Made by a program: the position numbers and the translations under genes
The notes under the pieces: generated by a model
What the model was told of the DNA's origin: nothing
Seen by the model: only the letters and a program-made list of their open reading frames with translations
Database searches by the model: none
Assembly: GCA_028702695.1 (NCBI GenBank)
Contig: JAQVOH010000012.1
Location: 1 to 40,912, forward strand
From: Desulfotomaculaceae bacterium
GTDB taxonomy: Bacteria > Bacillota > Desulfotomaculia > Desulfotomaculales > Pelotomaculaceae
Reading direction: 5' to 3'
Length of the DNA stretch: 40,912 nucleotides
Shown here: positions 19,235 to 27,208 of the stretch, one piece after another
Numbering within the stretch: the stretch's first letter is position 1
Layout: each line of letters opens with the position of its first letter

Positions 19235-20005
19235 GTGGTTATCATAGGTAAGACAATAGCTATCGCTAACCAGAAAGGCGGGGTTGCCAAGACCACCACG
19301 GCTGTCAATCTAAGTGCGTGGCTATCACTGATGGGGCAAAAGGTGCTCCTGGTCGATACGGACCCTCAGGGCAACGCCAGCACCGGAGTAGGCATTGATA
19401 AAACAGAAATAGAACTTTGTATTTACGATGTCCTGATCGACGGTGTGCCCATTCGCGATGTGGTTGTGCCCTGCGCTGTCGAGAAGCTGTATCTGCTCCC
19501 CGCTACTATTGAACTGGCCGGCGCCGAGGTTGAATTGGTTAGTGCTACAGACAGGGAAAAGATTTTAAAGAAGGCGCTTGGGGAAATAAAAGAGGACTAC
19601 GATTATATTTTTATTGACTGTCCTCCCTCCCTTGGGATGCTGACCTTAAACGCGCTGACTGCAGCCGATTCTGTGATCATTCCAATCCAGTGTGAGTTTT
19701 ACGCACTGGAAGGGCTGGGTCAGTTGATGAACACCATCCAAATGGTGCAGCAACAGCTCAACCCCGCGCTGGTCTTGGAGGGAGTACTATTAACCATGTT
19801 TGACGGCAGGACCAATCTTGCCATCCAGGTGGTCGATGAGGTGAAAAAACATTTTCGTGAGAAGGTCTACCGGTCTATCGTCCCGAGAAATGTGAGGCTA
19901 AGCGAAGCCCCCAGTCATGGCAAGCCCGTGATGGTTTATGACCGGCGTTCGCGGGGCGCCGAGGTCTACCATGAGTTGGCAAAGGAAGTGATGGGAATTG
20001 AGTAA
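19235..20005 (+). CDS. parA: Chromosome partitioning ATPase ParA/Soj
   Basis: ParA-type ATPases dimerise on DNA with ATP and, with ParB and parS, drive origin segregation and regulate DnaA. The deviant Walker A is QKGGVAKTT, with the signature Lys kept. Walker A' and B regions are DTDPQGNAST and FIDCPPSLGMLTLNAL. The product is 256 residues. The start is uncertain: GTG at 19235 opens the frame (MVIIGKTIAIANQKGG), yet it lies within the G-rich box GGGGGGTGG, so initiation at a rare ATC/ATA codon 6-9 bases further is conceivable. It overlaps parB. Confidence 0.94.
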   Translation: MVIIGKTIAIANQKGGVAKTTTAVNLSAWLSLMGQKVLLVDTDPQGNASTGVGIDKTEIELCIYDVLIDGVPIRDVVVPCAVEKLYLLPATIELAGAEVELVSATDREKILKKALGEIKEDYDYIFIDCPPSLGMLTLNALTAADSVIIPIQCEFYALEGLGQLMNTIQMVQQQLNPALVLEGVLLTMFDGRTNLAIQVVDEVKKHFREKVYRSIVPRNVRLSEAPSHGKPVMVYDRRSRGAEVYHELAKEVMGIE

Positions 20006-20870
20006 GCGCAGGGGTTTGGGTAAGGGCTTGCAGGCTCTATTTCCTGGGGCCGACCAGGTGACCGCCGGCGCCATAGATCAGCTCAAGGAAATTGCTATTG
20101 ACCAGATCAGGACAGCGCCGCACCAGCCCAGGCAGTTGTTCGATCCCGAAAAAATGGCTGAGCTGGCGGAGTCGATCAGGGAACTGGGCGTTATCCAACC
20201 GGTGGTAGTGCGGCCGGAAGCAGGTGGCGGCTACGAATTACTTGCCGGCGAAAGACGTTGGAGGGCCTGCAAAACCCTGGGACATAAGACAATACCGGCT
20301 GTGGTAAAGGATTATCAGGATCTGGAGGCTACGGCTGTTTCTTTAATTGAAAACGTCCAAAGAGAGAACCTGAACCCACTGGAGGAAGCTCTGGCCTATC
20401 ACCAACTGATGGAGGATTTTCAGTTAACTCAGGAGGAGGTGTCTGGCAGGGTAGGAAAAAGCAGACCTTTTGTTGCCAACATGGTCAGACTGTTAGGATT
20501 ACCCGATGAGGTTAAGGAAATGCTTGCCGCCGGACAACTGAGTGCCGGACATGCCAGGGCGCTGCTTGCCATTGAAGACGCAAAAAAACAGGCTTCTGCA
20601 GCCGGTAAAATTATCAAGCAGCAACTCAATGTCCGCCAGACTGAGAATTTGGCAAAGGCTATGATGACAGAGAGATCTGCAGGCGAACAAAAAAGGCAGC
20701 TTAAAACGAGGCAGTTGGCTGCAGCTGAGGAAGAACTGCAAAAGTTCTTAAAGACTCCGGTTAAAGTCAAAGAAGGTCTGAACGGCGGGGGGAAACTGGA
20801 AATCACCTATGGCAATCAGGTTGAACTTCAAAGGATCATAGAACTAGTTACCGGGAGGAAAAAGAAATAA
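19998..20870 (+). CDS. parB: Chromosome partitioning protein ParB/Spo0J
   Basis: ParB is a CTP-dependent clamp that loads at parS and spreads; it recruits SMC. The 290 residues have the basic N-terminus SKRRGLGKGLQALFPG, the CTP-binding fold with AESIRELGVIQPVVVRP and GERRWRA, and the central helix-turn-helix (EEVSGRVGKSRPFVANMVRLL). A C-terminal dimerisation region (ELQKFLKTPVKVKEG) follows. The TTG start overlaps the parA stop by eight bases. A perfect parS site adjoins its stop codon. Confidence 0.96.
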   Translation: MSKRRGLGKGLQALFPGADQVTAGAIDQLKEIAIDQIRTAPHQPRQLFDPEKMAELAESIRELGVIQPVVVRPEAGGGYELLAGERRWRACKTLGHKTIPAVVKDYQDLEATAVSLIENVQRENLNPLEEALAYHQLMEDFQLTQEEVSGRVGKSRPFVANMVRLLGLPDEVKEMLAAGQLSAGHARALLAIEDAKKQASAAGKIIKQQLNVRQTENLAKAMMTERSAGEQKRQLKTRQLAAAEEELQKFLKTPVKVKEGLNGGGKLEITYGNQVELQRIIELVTGRKKK

Positions 20871-20872
20871 AA

Positions 20873-20888
20873 TGTTTCACGTGAAACA
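20873..20888. promoter_or_regulatory. parS: parS centromere site
   Basis: TGTTTCACGTGAAACA is the perfect consensus parS palindrome bound by ParB. Here it extends to a 24-bp perfect palindrome (20869-20892, flanked AAAA/TTTT) that begins inside the parB stop region. The hairpin with its T tail could double as a terminator. I noticed no other perfect parS in the window. Confidence 0.97.
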
Positions 20889-20908
20889 TTTTAAGGGGAT
20901 ATTCTTCA

Positions 20909-21598
20909 GTGGGAACAATTGTCAATGTAATTTCGATTGTCCTGGGCTCCGTCCTGGGTCTTTTGTTTAAAAAGGGTATTCCAGAAAGTTATAGCCGCAC
21001 TATTATGCAGGGTCTCGGACTGGCCGTCCTCCTGGTTGGTGTCAGCATGTCGCTGCAGTCCAAACAGGTCCTGGTGGTTGTCCTGAGTCTGGTGCTGGGG
21101 GCCTTGACCGGTGAGCTTCTTAATATCGAAGGTGGGCTGACCAGACTGGGCCAGTGGTTGGAAGCAAAGGTGGGTAGGGCTACGGGTGACGTGGGACGGG
21201 CCTTTGTAACCGCCAGTCTGATTTATTGCGTGGGTGCCATGGCGATCATGGGCTCGATCGAGGACGGGCTGAACCATAATCCTCGTATACTCTATATTAA
21301 ATCGGCTCTTGACGGCGTCTCGTCTGTTGTATTTGCTTCGACCATGGGCCTTGGAGTGCTCTTTTCGGCCATACCGGTGTTAATTTACCAGGGCTCCATC
21401 ACCCTGCTGGCCTGGACTGTGAAAGATTACCTGGGGCCAGCTGTAATCTCGGAGATGACTGCCACGGGAGGTCTTTTAATCCTGGGCATTGCTTTCAATA
21501 TGCTAAATATAACTGAGATTAAGGTTGGCAACCTGCTGCCGGCTATCTTTTACGCAATTCCCCTGGCTATGCTCCTGTCAAAAGTTTTGCCGGCATGA
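20909..21598 (+). CDS. DUF554 family membrane protein
   Basis: A 229-residue integral membrane protein of the DUF554 (YdfK/YqgA-like) family, function unknown. It opens MGTIVNVISIVLGSVLGLLFKKGIPE, the family's first segment and loop, and has about six hydrophobic segments. The conserved motif YCVGAMAIMGSIEDGL is visible near the middle. A GTG start lies nine bases past AAGGGGA. It follows parB and parS and faces the larC-like gene, with a perfect 12-bp stem between the two stops. Confidence 0.9.
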   Translation: MGTIVNVISIVLGSVLGLLFKKGIPESYSRTIMQGLGLAVLLVGVSMSLQSKQVLVVVLSLVLGALTGELLNIEGGLTRLGQWLEAKVGRATGDVGRAFVTASLIYCVGAMAIMGSIEDGLNHNPRILYIKSALDGVSSVVFASTMGLGVLFSAIPVLIYQGSITLLAWTVKDYLGPAVISEMTATGGLLILGIAFNMLNITEIKVGNLLPAIFYAIPLAMLLSKVLPA

Positions 21599-21620
21599 TA
21601 TGGGAAGATCCCATATCATG
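21594..21620. terminator. Perfect 12-bp stem between two convergent stop codons
   Basis: CATGATATGGGA, loop AGA, TCCCATATCATG. It spans the end of the DUF554 gene and stops just short of the convergent larC-like stop. Neither side has a T-run, so termination is a guess; it may instead stabilise both mRNA 3' ends. Confidence 0.5.
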
Positions 21621-21621
21621 A

Positions 21622-22824
21622 TTACCGGCGCCACTCGTTAGCTGTATGTTGTTTAACAATATATTCGTGGGCTGCCCGTTGGGCGGCGGCATATACTTCT
21701 TTAAGTGGAACATCAAGCTGCAAAGCCAGCTTTTTGCAGTCTTTAAATTCTGGCGCGTAGTGTACCGGTGGGCCGCCTTCTATGAGACAACCTGCTTTCA
21801 CAGCAACCTTTCCGTAAGAGGTACGTACCTCAAAAAAATACCTGGTCAGGACCCTCCTCTGTTCCTCCCGGATGCGCACGCCAAGCGTTGTTGCTTCCTT
21901 AAATATAATACTGAGAATATCCTCAAGCCTTGAACGGCTGCATAGGACTGTTAAAAGATGGGCCGGACGGCCCTTTTTCATGTAAATGGGGATTAAAAAG
22001 GCATCCGCTGCTCCTCCGGTAAGAAGACTATCGACCAGGAATGGGAAAAACTCGGGGTTCATATCATCAATTGCTGTTTCAACCACTGTAATTGTTGCCG
22101 AACGGCCAAGCGGGGTTTCCCTATCCCTCCCCGTACCGTACAGGATCCGCACCTGGGCGTTTTCCAACAGGTCTTCACTTGCAGAGCCGTAACCAGTTTC
22201 AGACAGCAGTATTTCCGGTAGCGGGCCGTACTCATCTGCCAGGCAGGTCAGTAGCGCCACACCCAGGGGAGTTGTGTGGACATCACGTCCTTCGTACTGT
22301 TTGACTGCCGTTCCCCTGGCCAGTTCCAAGAGGAGGGGGGCTGAGTTATGGGCAGAAAGGTGAAAGCCAACCGGTAAGGGAGAGGCAGTTATTCTCTCGA
22401 TCTTTAACTGTCCTAAGGCCGTGATAAAACCGGCGGCTATAATGGCCATCCTCAGTATTTCCACTTCCGGCAAGACGACTTGAGCGATAGGTAAACCCTG
22501 AGACTTGGCCTTAGCTTGAATAAACTTCTCGAAGAAAAAATTCAATTTATATCCCAGTTCATCATCAGTTGAAACTTTGGTAGTTAGATGGTTAACTAGG
22601 GCAGCTGCCGGTACGTCCTTTTGCCTGGCATCCACCTTCAAGGTTGTGGCAGTGGTAGTAGTGCTATTTATGTGTCTTTTGCTAAAGGTTAGTTGGAACG
22701 GTATTGCTACAATGCTGTTAATTTTTTTTTCCAGTAACTCTGGATTTGCTCCCAGCTCAACCAGTGCTGCCAGGAGCGCACTGCCGCTGAGACCGGCCGA
22801 GCAATCTATATAAATGACCTTCAA
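21622..22824 (-). CDS. LarC-like (DUF111) protein, divergent
   Basis: Similar to LarC, the CTP-dependent nickel insertase for the lactate racemase pincer cofactor. The match is clearest in ASPLPVGFHLSAHNSAPLLLELARG, DVHTTPLGVALLTCLADEYGPLP, GYGSASED, and the C-terminal domain VVETAIDDMNPEFF and DAFLIPIYMKKGRPAHLLTVL. The usual LarC opening DCFSGISGDM is changed to DCSAGLSGSALL. The usual HFHEVG motif is replaced by VVLPEVE (about residues 116-122). As a single 400-residue ORF it needs no frameshift. No larA, larB or larE lies nearby. It may be a repurposed or dying paralogue. Confidence 0.85.
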   Translation of the reverse strand: MKVIYIDCSAGLSGSALLAALVELGANPELLEKKINSIVAIPFQLTFSKRHINSTTTTATTLKVDARQKDVPAAALVNHLTTKVSTDDELGYKLNFFFEKFIQAKAKSQGLPIAQVVLPEVEILRMAIIAAGFITALGQLKIERITASPLPVGFHLSAHNSAPLLLELARGTAVKQYEGRDVHTTPLGVALLTCLADEYGPLPEILLSETGYGSASEDLLENAQVRILYGTGRDRETPLGRSATITVVETAIDDMNPEFFPFLVDSLLTGGAADAFLIPIYMKKGRPAHLLTVLCSRSRLEDILSIIFKEATTLGVRIREEQRRVLTRYFFEVRTSYGKVAVKAGCLIEGGPPVHYAPEFKDCKKLALQLDVPLKEVYAAAQRAAHEYIVKQHTANEWRR

Positions 22825-23017
22825 TATGGCTCCCTCTCTTCAATAGTTGCTGGTGAGACTAGTATAACCCAAAAAACCTGACTGGTCATCCGGGGAGAAA
22901 AAACAGGGCATTATCATATTTGTGGTGAGAGCTTGCATGTATAATAATTAAAGGTTTTTGGGAATTATTGAAAATATAAGACAAGTTGTAACATTAGGCT
23001 TTTAAAGGTGGTTCGAG

Positions 23018-23656
23018 ATGATTTTTCGTGACAGGGCCGAAGCTGGAAGAAAGCTGGCGGAAGAACTTGCTGGTTTTATCGAAAGGGACGCGCTGGTGCT
23101 GGCAGTACCACGGGGCGGGGTGGTAATAGCGGCTGAAATTGTCAGGTTGTTGAACCTTTCCATTGACCTGATTATACCCCGCAAAATAGGAGCGCCCCAT
23201 AATCCCGAGGTTGCCATTGGCGCTGTCACCCAGGACGGGACCACGCTCCTTGACCAACGCTTGATTGAACTGTTGGGAATAAGCCGGGGGGAACTGGAAG
23301 ACAGGGTATCCGGCGCGGTAGATGAGATCCGGCGACGTATGGCCCTCTACGGCGCTGGGCGAAATATAGGGAAAAGCGAGGGCCGCCAGTTGATAGTTGT
23401 TGACGATGGGGTAGCAACCGGCTACACTATGCAGGCCTCTCTGCGCTCCGCCAGAGGTTATGGACCAAAGGAACTGGTCGTGGCCATTCCAGTAGCGCCT
23501 CGTGACACGTTGGGATTGTTGGAAAAAGAGGTTGAGCGAGCGGTCTGCCTGACGGTACCAGAAGATTTTTATGCTGTTGGACAGTTTTATGAGAGTTTTG
23601 AGCAGACGGAAGATGAGGAAGTAATTGAAATAATGCGGGAATTATCAGGTCAATAA
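23018..23656 (+). CDS. Phosphoribosyltransferase-fold protein
   Basis: A 212-residue member of the type I phosphoribosyltransferase family (PF00156). The PRPP-binding loop LIVVDDGVATGYTM lies near residue 130, and AVPRGGVVIAAEI and PRKIGAPHNPEVAIGAV match the group of stand-alone predicted PRTases. The substrate is not known. ATG follows AAAGGTGG. A perfect TATAAT at 22940-22945, without a good -35, may be its promoter. Confidence 0.9.
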   Translation: MIFRDRAEAGRKLAEELAGFIERDALVLAVPRGGVVIAAEIVRLLNLSIDLIIPRKIGAPHNPEVAIGAVTQDGTTLLDQRLIELLGISRGELEDRVSGAVDEIRRRMALYGAGRNIGKSEGRQLIVVDDGVATGYTMQASLRSARGYGPKELVVAIPVAPRDTLGLLEKEVERAVCLTVPEDFYAVGQFYESFEQTEDEEVIEIMRELSGQ

Positions 23657-23725
23657 ATCTGACTGGAGAATAAACAACATCTCTTTGGCAGAACACTAAT
23701 TGTTGTTCAATGAGGTGATACAAGC

Positions 23726-23956
23726 ATGGGGATAATTGCTGTGAAAGATGGACTGTCCAATATTAAAGATGCATTGGAGCGAGTGGGTTACAAGGTGGCT
23801 AGCCCTGACGATGGTGGCAAAATTGATGCCACCATCGTCACAGGTATGAATGATAACATGATGGGCATACAGGACATTAAAGAAAAGCCCATAGTGTTAG
23901 ATGCGACAGGGAAAACTGAGAACCAGATTATAGACGAGCTAAGAAGTAGAATTTGA
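23726..23956 (+). CDS. YkuS family (UPF0180) small protein
   Basis: A 76-residue protein of the YkuS/UPF0180 family, common in Bacilli and Clostridia with unknown role. Family marks are IAVKDGLSNIKDALERVGYKV, the central TIVTGMNDNMMGIQDI and the C-terminal ENQIIDEL. ATG follows GAGGTGATACAAGC. It lies 70 bp after the phosphoribosyltransferase gene. A stem (ATCAAACGCTCGG/CCGGGTGTTTGAT, about 24022-24058) follows with no T-run. Confidence 0.88.
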   Translation: MGIIAVKDGLSNIKDALERVGYKVASPDDGGKIDATIVTGMNDNMMGIQDIKEKPIVLDATGKTENQIIDELRSRI

Positions 23957-24130
23957 GCACAGGGTGAGGTGATTTAGCGCGGTTTATACAGAGCAGCATT
24001 TCTTTTTGAAATGAAGATAAATATCAAACGCTCGGATCTATGCTTCCCGGGTGTTTGATTGCTAAAAACTCGTGGCCATACAGTATTGGAAAAGTGTAAA
24101 TGAATTCATTAATACAGCTGGCGCGCAGGT

Positions 24131-24838
24131 TTATACTTCCCCTGCGCTTTCCTGCGCAAACTCGCGGATAGCTTTGTTGAGTCCGCCCACGATAACGTCA
24201 GCCAGTCGCATCACCAGGTTGAGCCTGGTGTTCTGCAGGATCATATATTCCATGTAGCCACCCACGTTAACTATCCCTGTAATATGGATCTGTCCTACCG
24301 GGGGTAGGTCTTTGTTCACACCCGCGCCAGGCAGTAGAGAGCCATCGCCAAGGTGAATGCACCCAACGCTTTCAAGCCGGCCTAGGCAAGCGTCAACTGC
24401 GATAATAAAAGGATTTTTATAGAGGTTGTTGAGCTCTTCCAGGGTCTCCTTGAGATTTCTGGCGTGTACCGGTTTTTCCAGGGTGCCGCAGACAGCAAAG
24501 AAATCCTGCTGCATCAAGTCAATCTTTGAGCCAACCAGTGGTCCCAGACAGTCCCCGGTAGACCGATCGGTGCCGATGCACAGCAACACCTTGGCAGTAT
24601 CTGTGGTTACCCCATATCTTTGTATACGCATAACCAGGTCCCTGGCAATTTTGCTGGCAGCTAACGGATCTTCTATGTTTATCGTAGTTTTTTCTGATGC
24701 AACCACAGTTTCAAAATTACCAGTAGCGGTCAATCGTCTTCCCCCTAACACAACACAAGCATTTTTGCCCAATAATATATTTATTGCCAAAGTGGTGGAG
24801 GGATATTCCTCAGTTGAATAATTTTTTATGGTCAGCAC
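24131..24838 (-). CDS. yyaC: Spore protease YyaC family (DUF1256)
   Basis: YyaC-type proteins resemble the germination protease Gpr and occur in spore formers near the origin. The core VLLCIGTDRSTGDCLGPLVGSKI and the later AVDACLGRLESVGCI, PGAGVNKDLPPVGQIHITGIVN are diagnostic. The frame extends to 24952, but the GTG at 24838 (MLTIKNYSTEEYP) after AAGGACAG leaves room for the divergent promoter and gives 235 residues. An N-terminal extension of about 70 residues precedes the core. The opposing transporter gene starts 77 bp away. Confidence 0.9.
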   Translation of the reverse strand: MLTIKNYSTEEYPSTTLAINILLGKNACVVLGGRRLTATGNFETVVASEKTTINIEDPLAASKIARDLVMRIQRYGVTTDTAKVLLCIGTDRSTGDCLGPLVGSKIDLMQQDFFAVCGTLEKPVHARNLKETLEELNNLYKNPFIIAVDACLGRLESVGCIHLGDGSLLPGAGVNKDLPPVGQIHITGIVNVGGYMEYMILQNTRLNLVMRLADVIVGGLNKAIREFAQESAGEV

Positions 24839-24914
24839 CTGTCCTTCTCGGCATATTATTGCAGCAGGCGGCTCTGCTAATACGCAGGAGCGCCCAAAGG
24901 GGGCTCTAATTAGC

Positions 24915-25994
24915 TTGAGGGGACATTTATGGCTGCTGGTCAAGGTTATCACCGCTTATATTGGGGCTGTGATCGGGGCAGGGTTTGCCTCTGGGCAGGA
25001 AATTATGCAGTTTTTTATCCTGCACGGAACAAACGGGCTAAAAGGGGTCGCCCTGGCAACCGCACTGTTTGCCTATCTGGGCGGCTACGTTATGTTTCTT
25101 TGTGTCTCATTGAAATCAACCGGCTATAAGGAAATCATTACTATGATACTGGGTCCGAGGGTTGGGAAGGTCATGGATATATTAAATTTATGCATGCTTC
25201 TCGGCGGGCTTAGTGTAATGCTCTCCGGCAGCGCGGCTGTTTTCGGAGAGCAGTTTGGACTCCCTGGCAGAGCCGGGGTCCTGGTGGTGGCCACCCTGAC
25301 CGCGCTGGTTATCCTTGGTGGACTGGATGGAGTGTTGACTGCGAATGTCTTCATGGTTCCTCTAAAATTTTTGGCGGTTTCTCTTATATCACTGGCGGCC
25401 CTATGCCTGGGTGGGGGGCAGGCAAACCTGGAACCGGTTGTGCCAGCGGCGGCCGGGGTGGCCGGGCACTGGGCTGTAGCAGGTTTCCTCTATGTTTCCT
25501 ATAACATGGTGGTGCCGTTGGCAGTCCTTTCCTCGCTGGGCAGGATTGTTCCTCGTAAAATTGGTGTGGCCGGGGGAGTACTGGGTGGGCTTCTGTTGGG
25601 AACGGCTGTCTGCTTAGTTACCTTGGCCGGACTACGGCACTTCCCGGAGGCGGCCAATTACCAAATTCCGATGCTCTACCTGGCGGGTCGCCTGGGGCAG
25701 GGTTACCGCTTGGCCCTGGGTCTCATGATCTGGTTGGCTATACTGACCACGGCTATCGCCCAGGCCCACGGCTTTGCCAGCAGATTGGCTGGAGGAGCAT
25801 TGACTCCCTACCGCATCTGTGGTATCGGTGCCTGCCTGCTGGCCCTGCCTCTATCTGGTTTCAGCTTCACTGCTCTGGTCAGATTTCTCTACCCCCTCTT
25901 TGGTTGCGTCGGATTGGTGCTGCTTCTAGCTCTGCTGGTGGCGCCGTTTGCTAAATTTTTTCGCAACCTTAGAAAAAGTGCTTCACATTATTAA
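24915..25994 (+). CDS. YkvI-like membrane protein (predicted transporter)
   Basis: A membrane protein of COG3949, related to the LeuT-fold transporters; substrate unknown. About ten hydrophobic segments are visible. The first is VITAYIGAVIGAGFASGQEIMQFF, with the unwound-helix glycines typical of the fold. The frame opens upstream at 24828, but that stretch overlaps the divergent yyaC gene. The TTG at 24915 (MRGHLWLLVKVITAYIG) behind AAAGGGGG gives 359 residues and is preferred. Confidence 0.85.
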   Translation: MRGHLWLLVKVITAYIGAVIGAGFASGQEIMQFFILHGTNGLKGVALATALFAYLGGYVMFLCVSLKSTGYKEIITMILGPRVGKVMDILNLCMLLGGLSVMLSGSAAVFGEQFGLPGRAGVLVVATLTALVILGGLDGVLTANVFMVPLKFLAVSLISLAALCLGGGQANLEPVVPAAAGVAGHWAVAGFLYVSYNMVVPLAVLSSLGRIVPRKIGVAGGVLGGLLLGTAVCLVTLAGLRHFPEAANYQIPMLYLAGRLGQGYRLALGLMIWLAILTTAIAQAHGFASRLAGGALTPYRICGIGACLLALPLSGFSFTALVRFLYPLFGCVGLVLLLALLVAPFAKFFRNLRKSASHY

Positions 25995-26043
25995 AAGATT
26001 AAATATAATAAATAGGATAATATGATTATAAGGGGGACTTAAG

Positions 26044-26751
26044 ATGAACTGGCTGGACTGGTTGATCGTTGTGATTGTCGCCCTTTCCGCGTTGCAGGGA
26101 TTGCGCCGCGGTTTGTTGGCGAGCTTGGCAGGACTGGCCGGTACCCTGGTTGGCCTGTTTGTCGCCTACACCTATCACCGCCCCCTGGCGGAATATCTCG
26201 TCATAAACTGGAACGTGGAAGAAAAGATTAAGCCTCTGATTATGCAGTTGTTTAAAGTTTGGACGCCTTCCCAGAGTCCTGTTCCCAGCGCCACCCAACC
26301 GGGCCAGCTTATATCCACAGGTGGTGTTGCAGCAGGCCAAATGCCAAATATCGGTGAGTACCTGGCCAGCAGCTTTACCTCCTTGTTACTGGACGCCCTG
26401 TGCTTTTTAGCACTGCTGCTGGCCACAACCTGGGCGATCAACCTGGCGGGGAGTATTTTAACCAAGGTAGCACAATTTAGTCTACTGGGAGCGCCTAACC
26501 GTCTCGGCGGCCTTTTGTTTGGGACTGTCCGTGGTTTGGCCGTGGTTATTATCATTTTGCTCCTGCTTACTCCCTTCCAGCACACTACTTCCCAGCCTGG
26601 TACATCAGACGCTACCCCGCACCGCATCAGTGCCTTTGAGAGCTCCATGCTGCTGCCATATTTTGAACCGCTGTTTGATGCCATTGGACGACAGCTGCCG
26701 ACCGTCACTACCATGTTCCTCAAAGAGTTTGGAGGACTAGGGGACAGCTGA
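26044..26751 (+). CDS. CvpA family membrane protein
   Basis: A 235-residue CvpA (PF02674) protein. The opening NWLDWLIVVIVALSALQGLRRGLLASLAGLAGTLVG is the family hallmark: a first membrane segment and the G.RRG motif. A hydrophilic loop (about residues 77-105) separates it from two further segments, with GAPNRLGGLLFGTVRGLAVV near residue 150. ATG follows AAGGGGGAC. The role is unclear; relatives affect colicin production or cell surface properties. Confidence 0.9.
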   Translation: MNWLDWLIVVIVALSALQGLRRGLLASLAGLAGTLVGLFVAYTYHRPLAEYLVINWNVEEKIKPLIMQLFKVWTPSQSPVPSATQPGQLISTGGVAAGQMPNIGEYLASSFTSLLLDALCFLALLLATTWAINLAGSILTKVAQFSLLGAPNRLGGLLFGTVRGLAVVIIILLLLTPFQHTTSQPGTSDATPHRISAFESSMLLPYFEPLFDAIGRQLPTVTTMFLKEFGGLGDS

Positions 26752-26910
26752 TATATTTATAATGCGATTACGGGTGAAATACAAGTACACGACACAAACG
26801 TCCTTGATGATGATTTACTAATTGGGTATACTACTATGAATAATGTATATCCATTCCAAAAGATTATAAAAACCGTTGATACAAACACCAGTTCTGTGAT
26901 AAGATGGTAA
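26752..26910 (+). pseudogene. Open frame remnant between cvpA and the structured RNA
   Basis: A stop-free frame of 52 codons begins directly after the cvpA stop and ends in TAA, without an early start codon. It has protein-like composition (YNAITGEIQVHDTNVLDDD, ending TNTSSVIRW). It may be the C-terminal stub of a lost gene. I do not recognise it. Confidence 0.3.
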
Positions 26911-26941
26911 AGGTATCGGTTAACATTGTTTGCACATTGAG

Positions 26942-27200
26942 TAAATATAAAGTGAAAGGAAAAAGGTTTCTTGGCAGTGCATCCAATGATGCGTCACAGT
27001 GACACACGGCGAAGTTCGGGCGCGGAGGTCAGAACAACTAGCGGTGGGGAACGCCCCTTCCGGGTAGAACGTCGGGCTAAGCCACCTGGAATGTAAGCGA
27101 AGGCTTGCAGCTACGAAGTTGAATCCTTTGAAACTGCCTCCTGTTTAGTCGGCAGGCGTGAAATCCAAAAAATCATTGTTTTTGGATTTCGGAAACCAGG
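26942..27200 (+). ncRNA. Structured RNA, copy 1 (HEARO/OMEGA-like or cis-regulatory), upstream of the M18 aminopeptidase
   Basis: It aligns over its whole length with copy 2 at 32358-32658. Shared blocks are TAAATATAA...GTGAAAGGAAAAAGGTTTC at the 5' end, TCGGGCGCGGAGG, GAACAACT, TTCCGGG, AGTTGAAT, AACTGCCTCCTG, and TTTCGGAAACCAGG at the 3' end. Helices: GCGTC/GGCGC (26991/27023), TTCCGGGT/ACCTGGAA (27058/27091), GTAAGC/GCTTGC (27093/27108), an 11-bp hairpin (27161-27189), and closing GGTTTC/GAAACC. The block AGGTC.GAACAAC..GGTGGG..AAC and the AAGCTTGCAGCT region recall HEARO/IscB omega RNAs, but that is from memory. No iscB gene is present. The 3' end runs into the ribosome-binding site of the aminopeptidase gene. 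Confidence 0.75.
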
Positions 27201-27208
27201 AGTTTACA

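Noticed and set aside
26942-27200. Known metabolite riboswitch (TPP, FMN, SAM, lysine, cobalamin, cyclic di-GMP, ydaO cyclic di-AMP) or T-box
   Set aside because: None of the conserved cores I know for these classes is present, such as the TPP CTGAGA, cobalamin GCCACTG or T-box AGGGTGG.
27158-27208. Upstream GTG start for the M18 aminopeptidase
   Set aside because: These codons form the perfect 11-bp hairpin and conserved 3' end of the structured RNA, which is also present ahead of rplI. A TTG with a good ribosome-binding site lies downstream.
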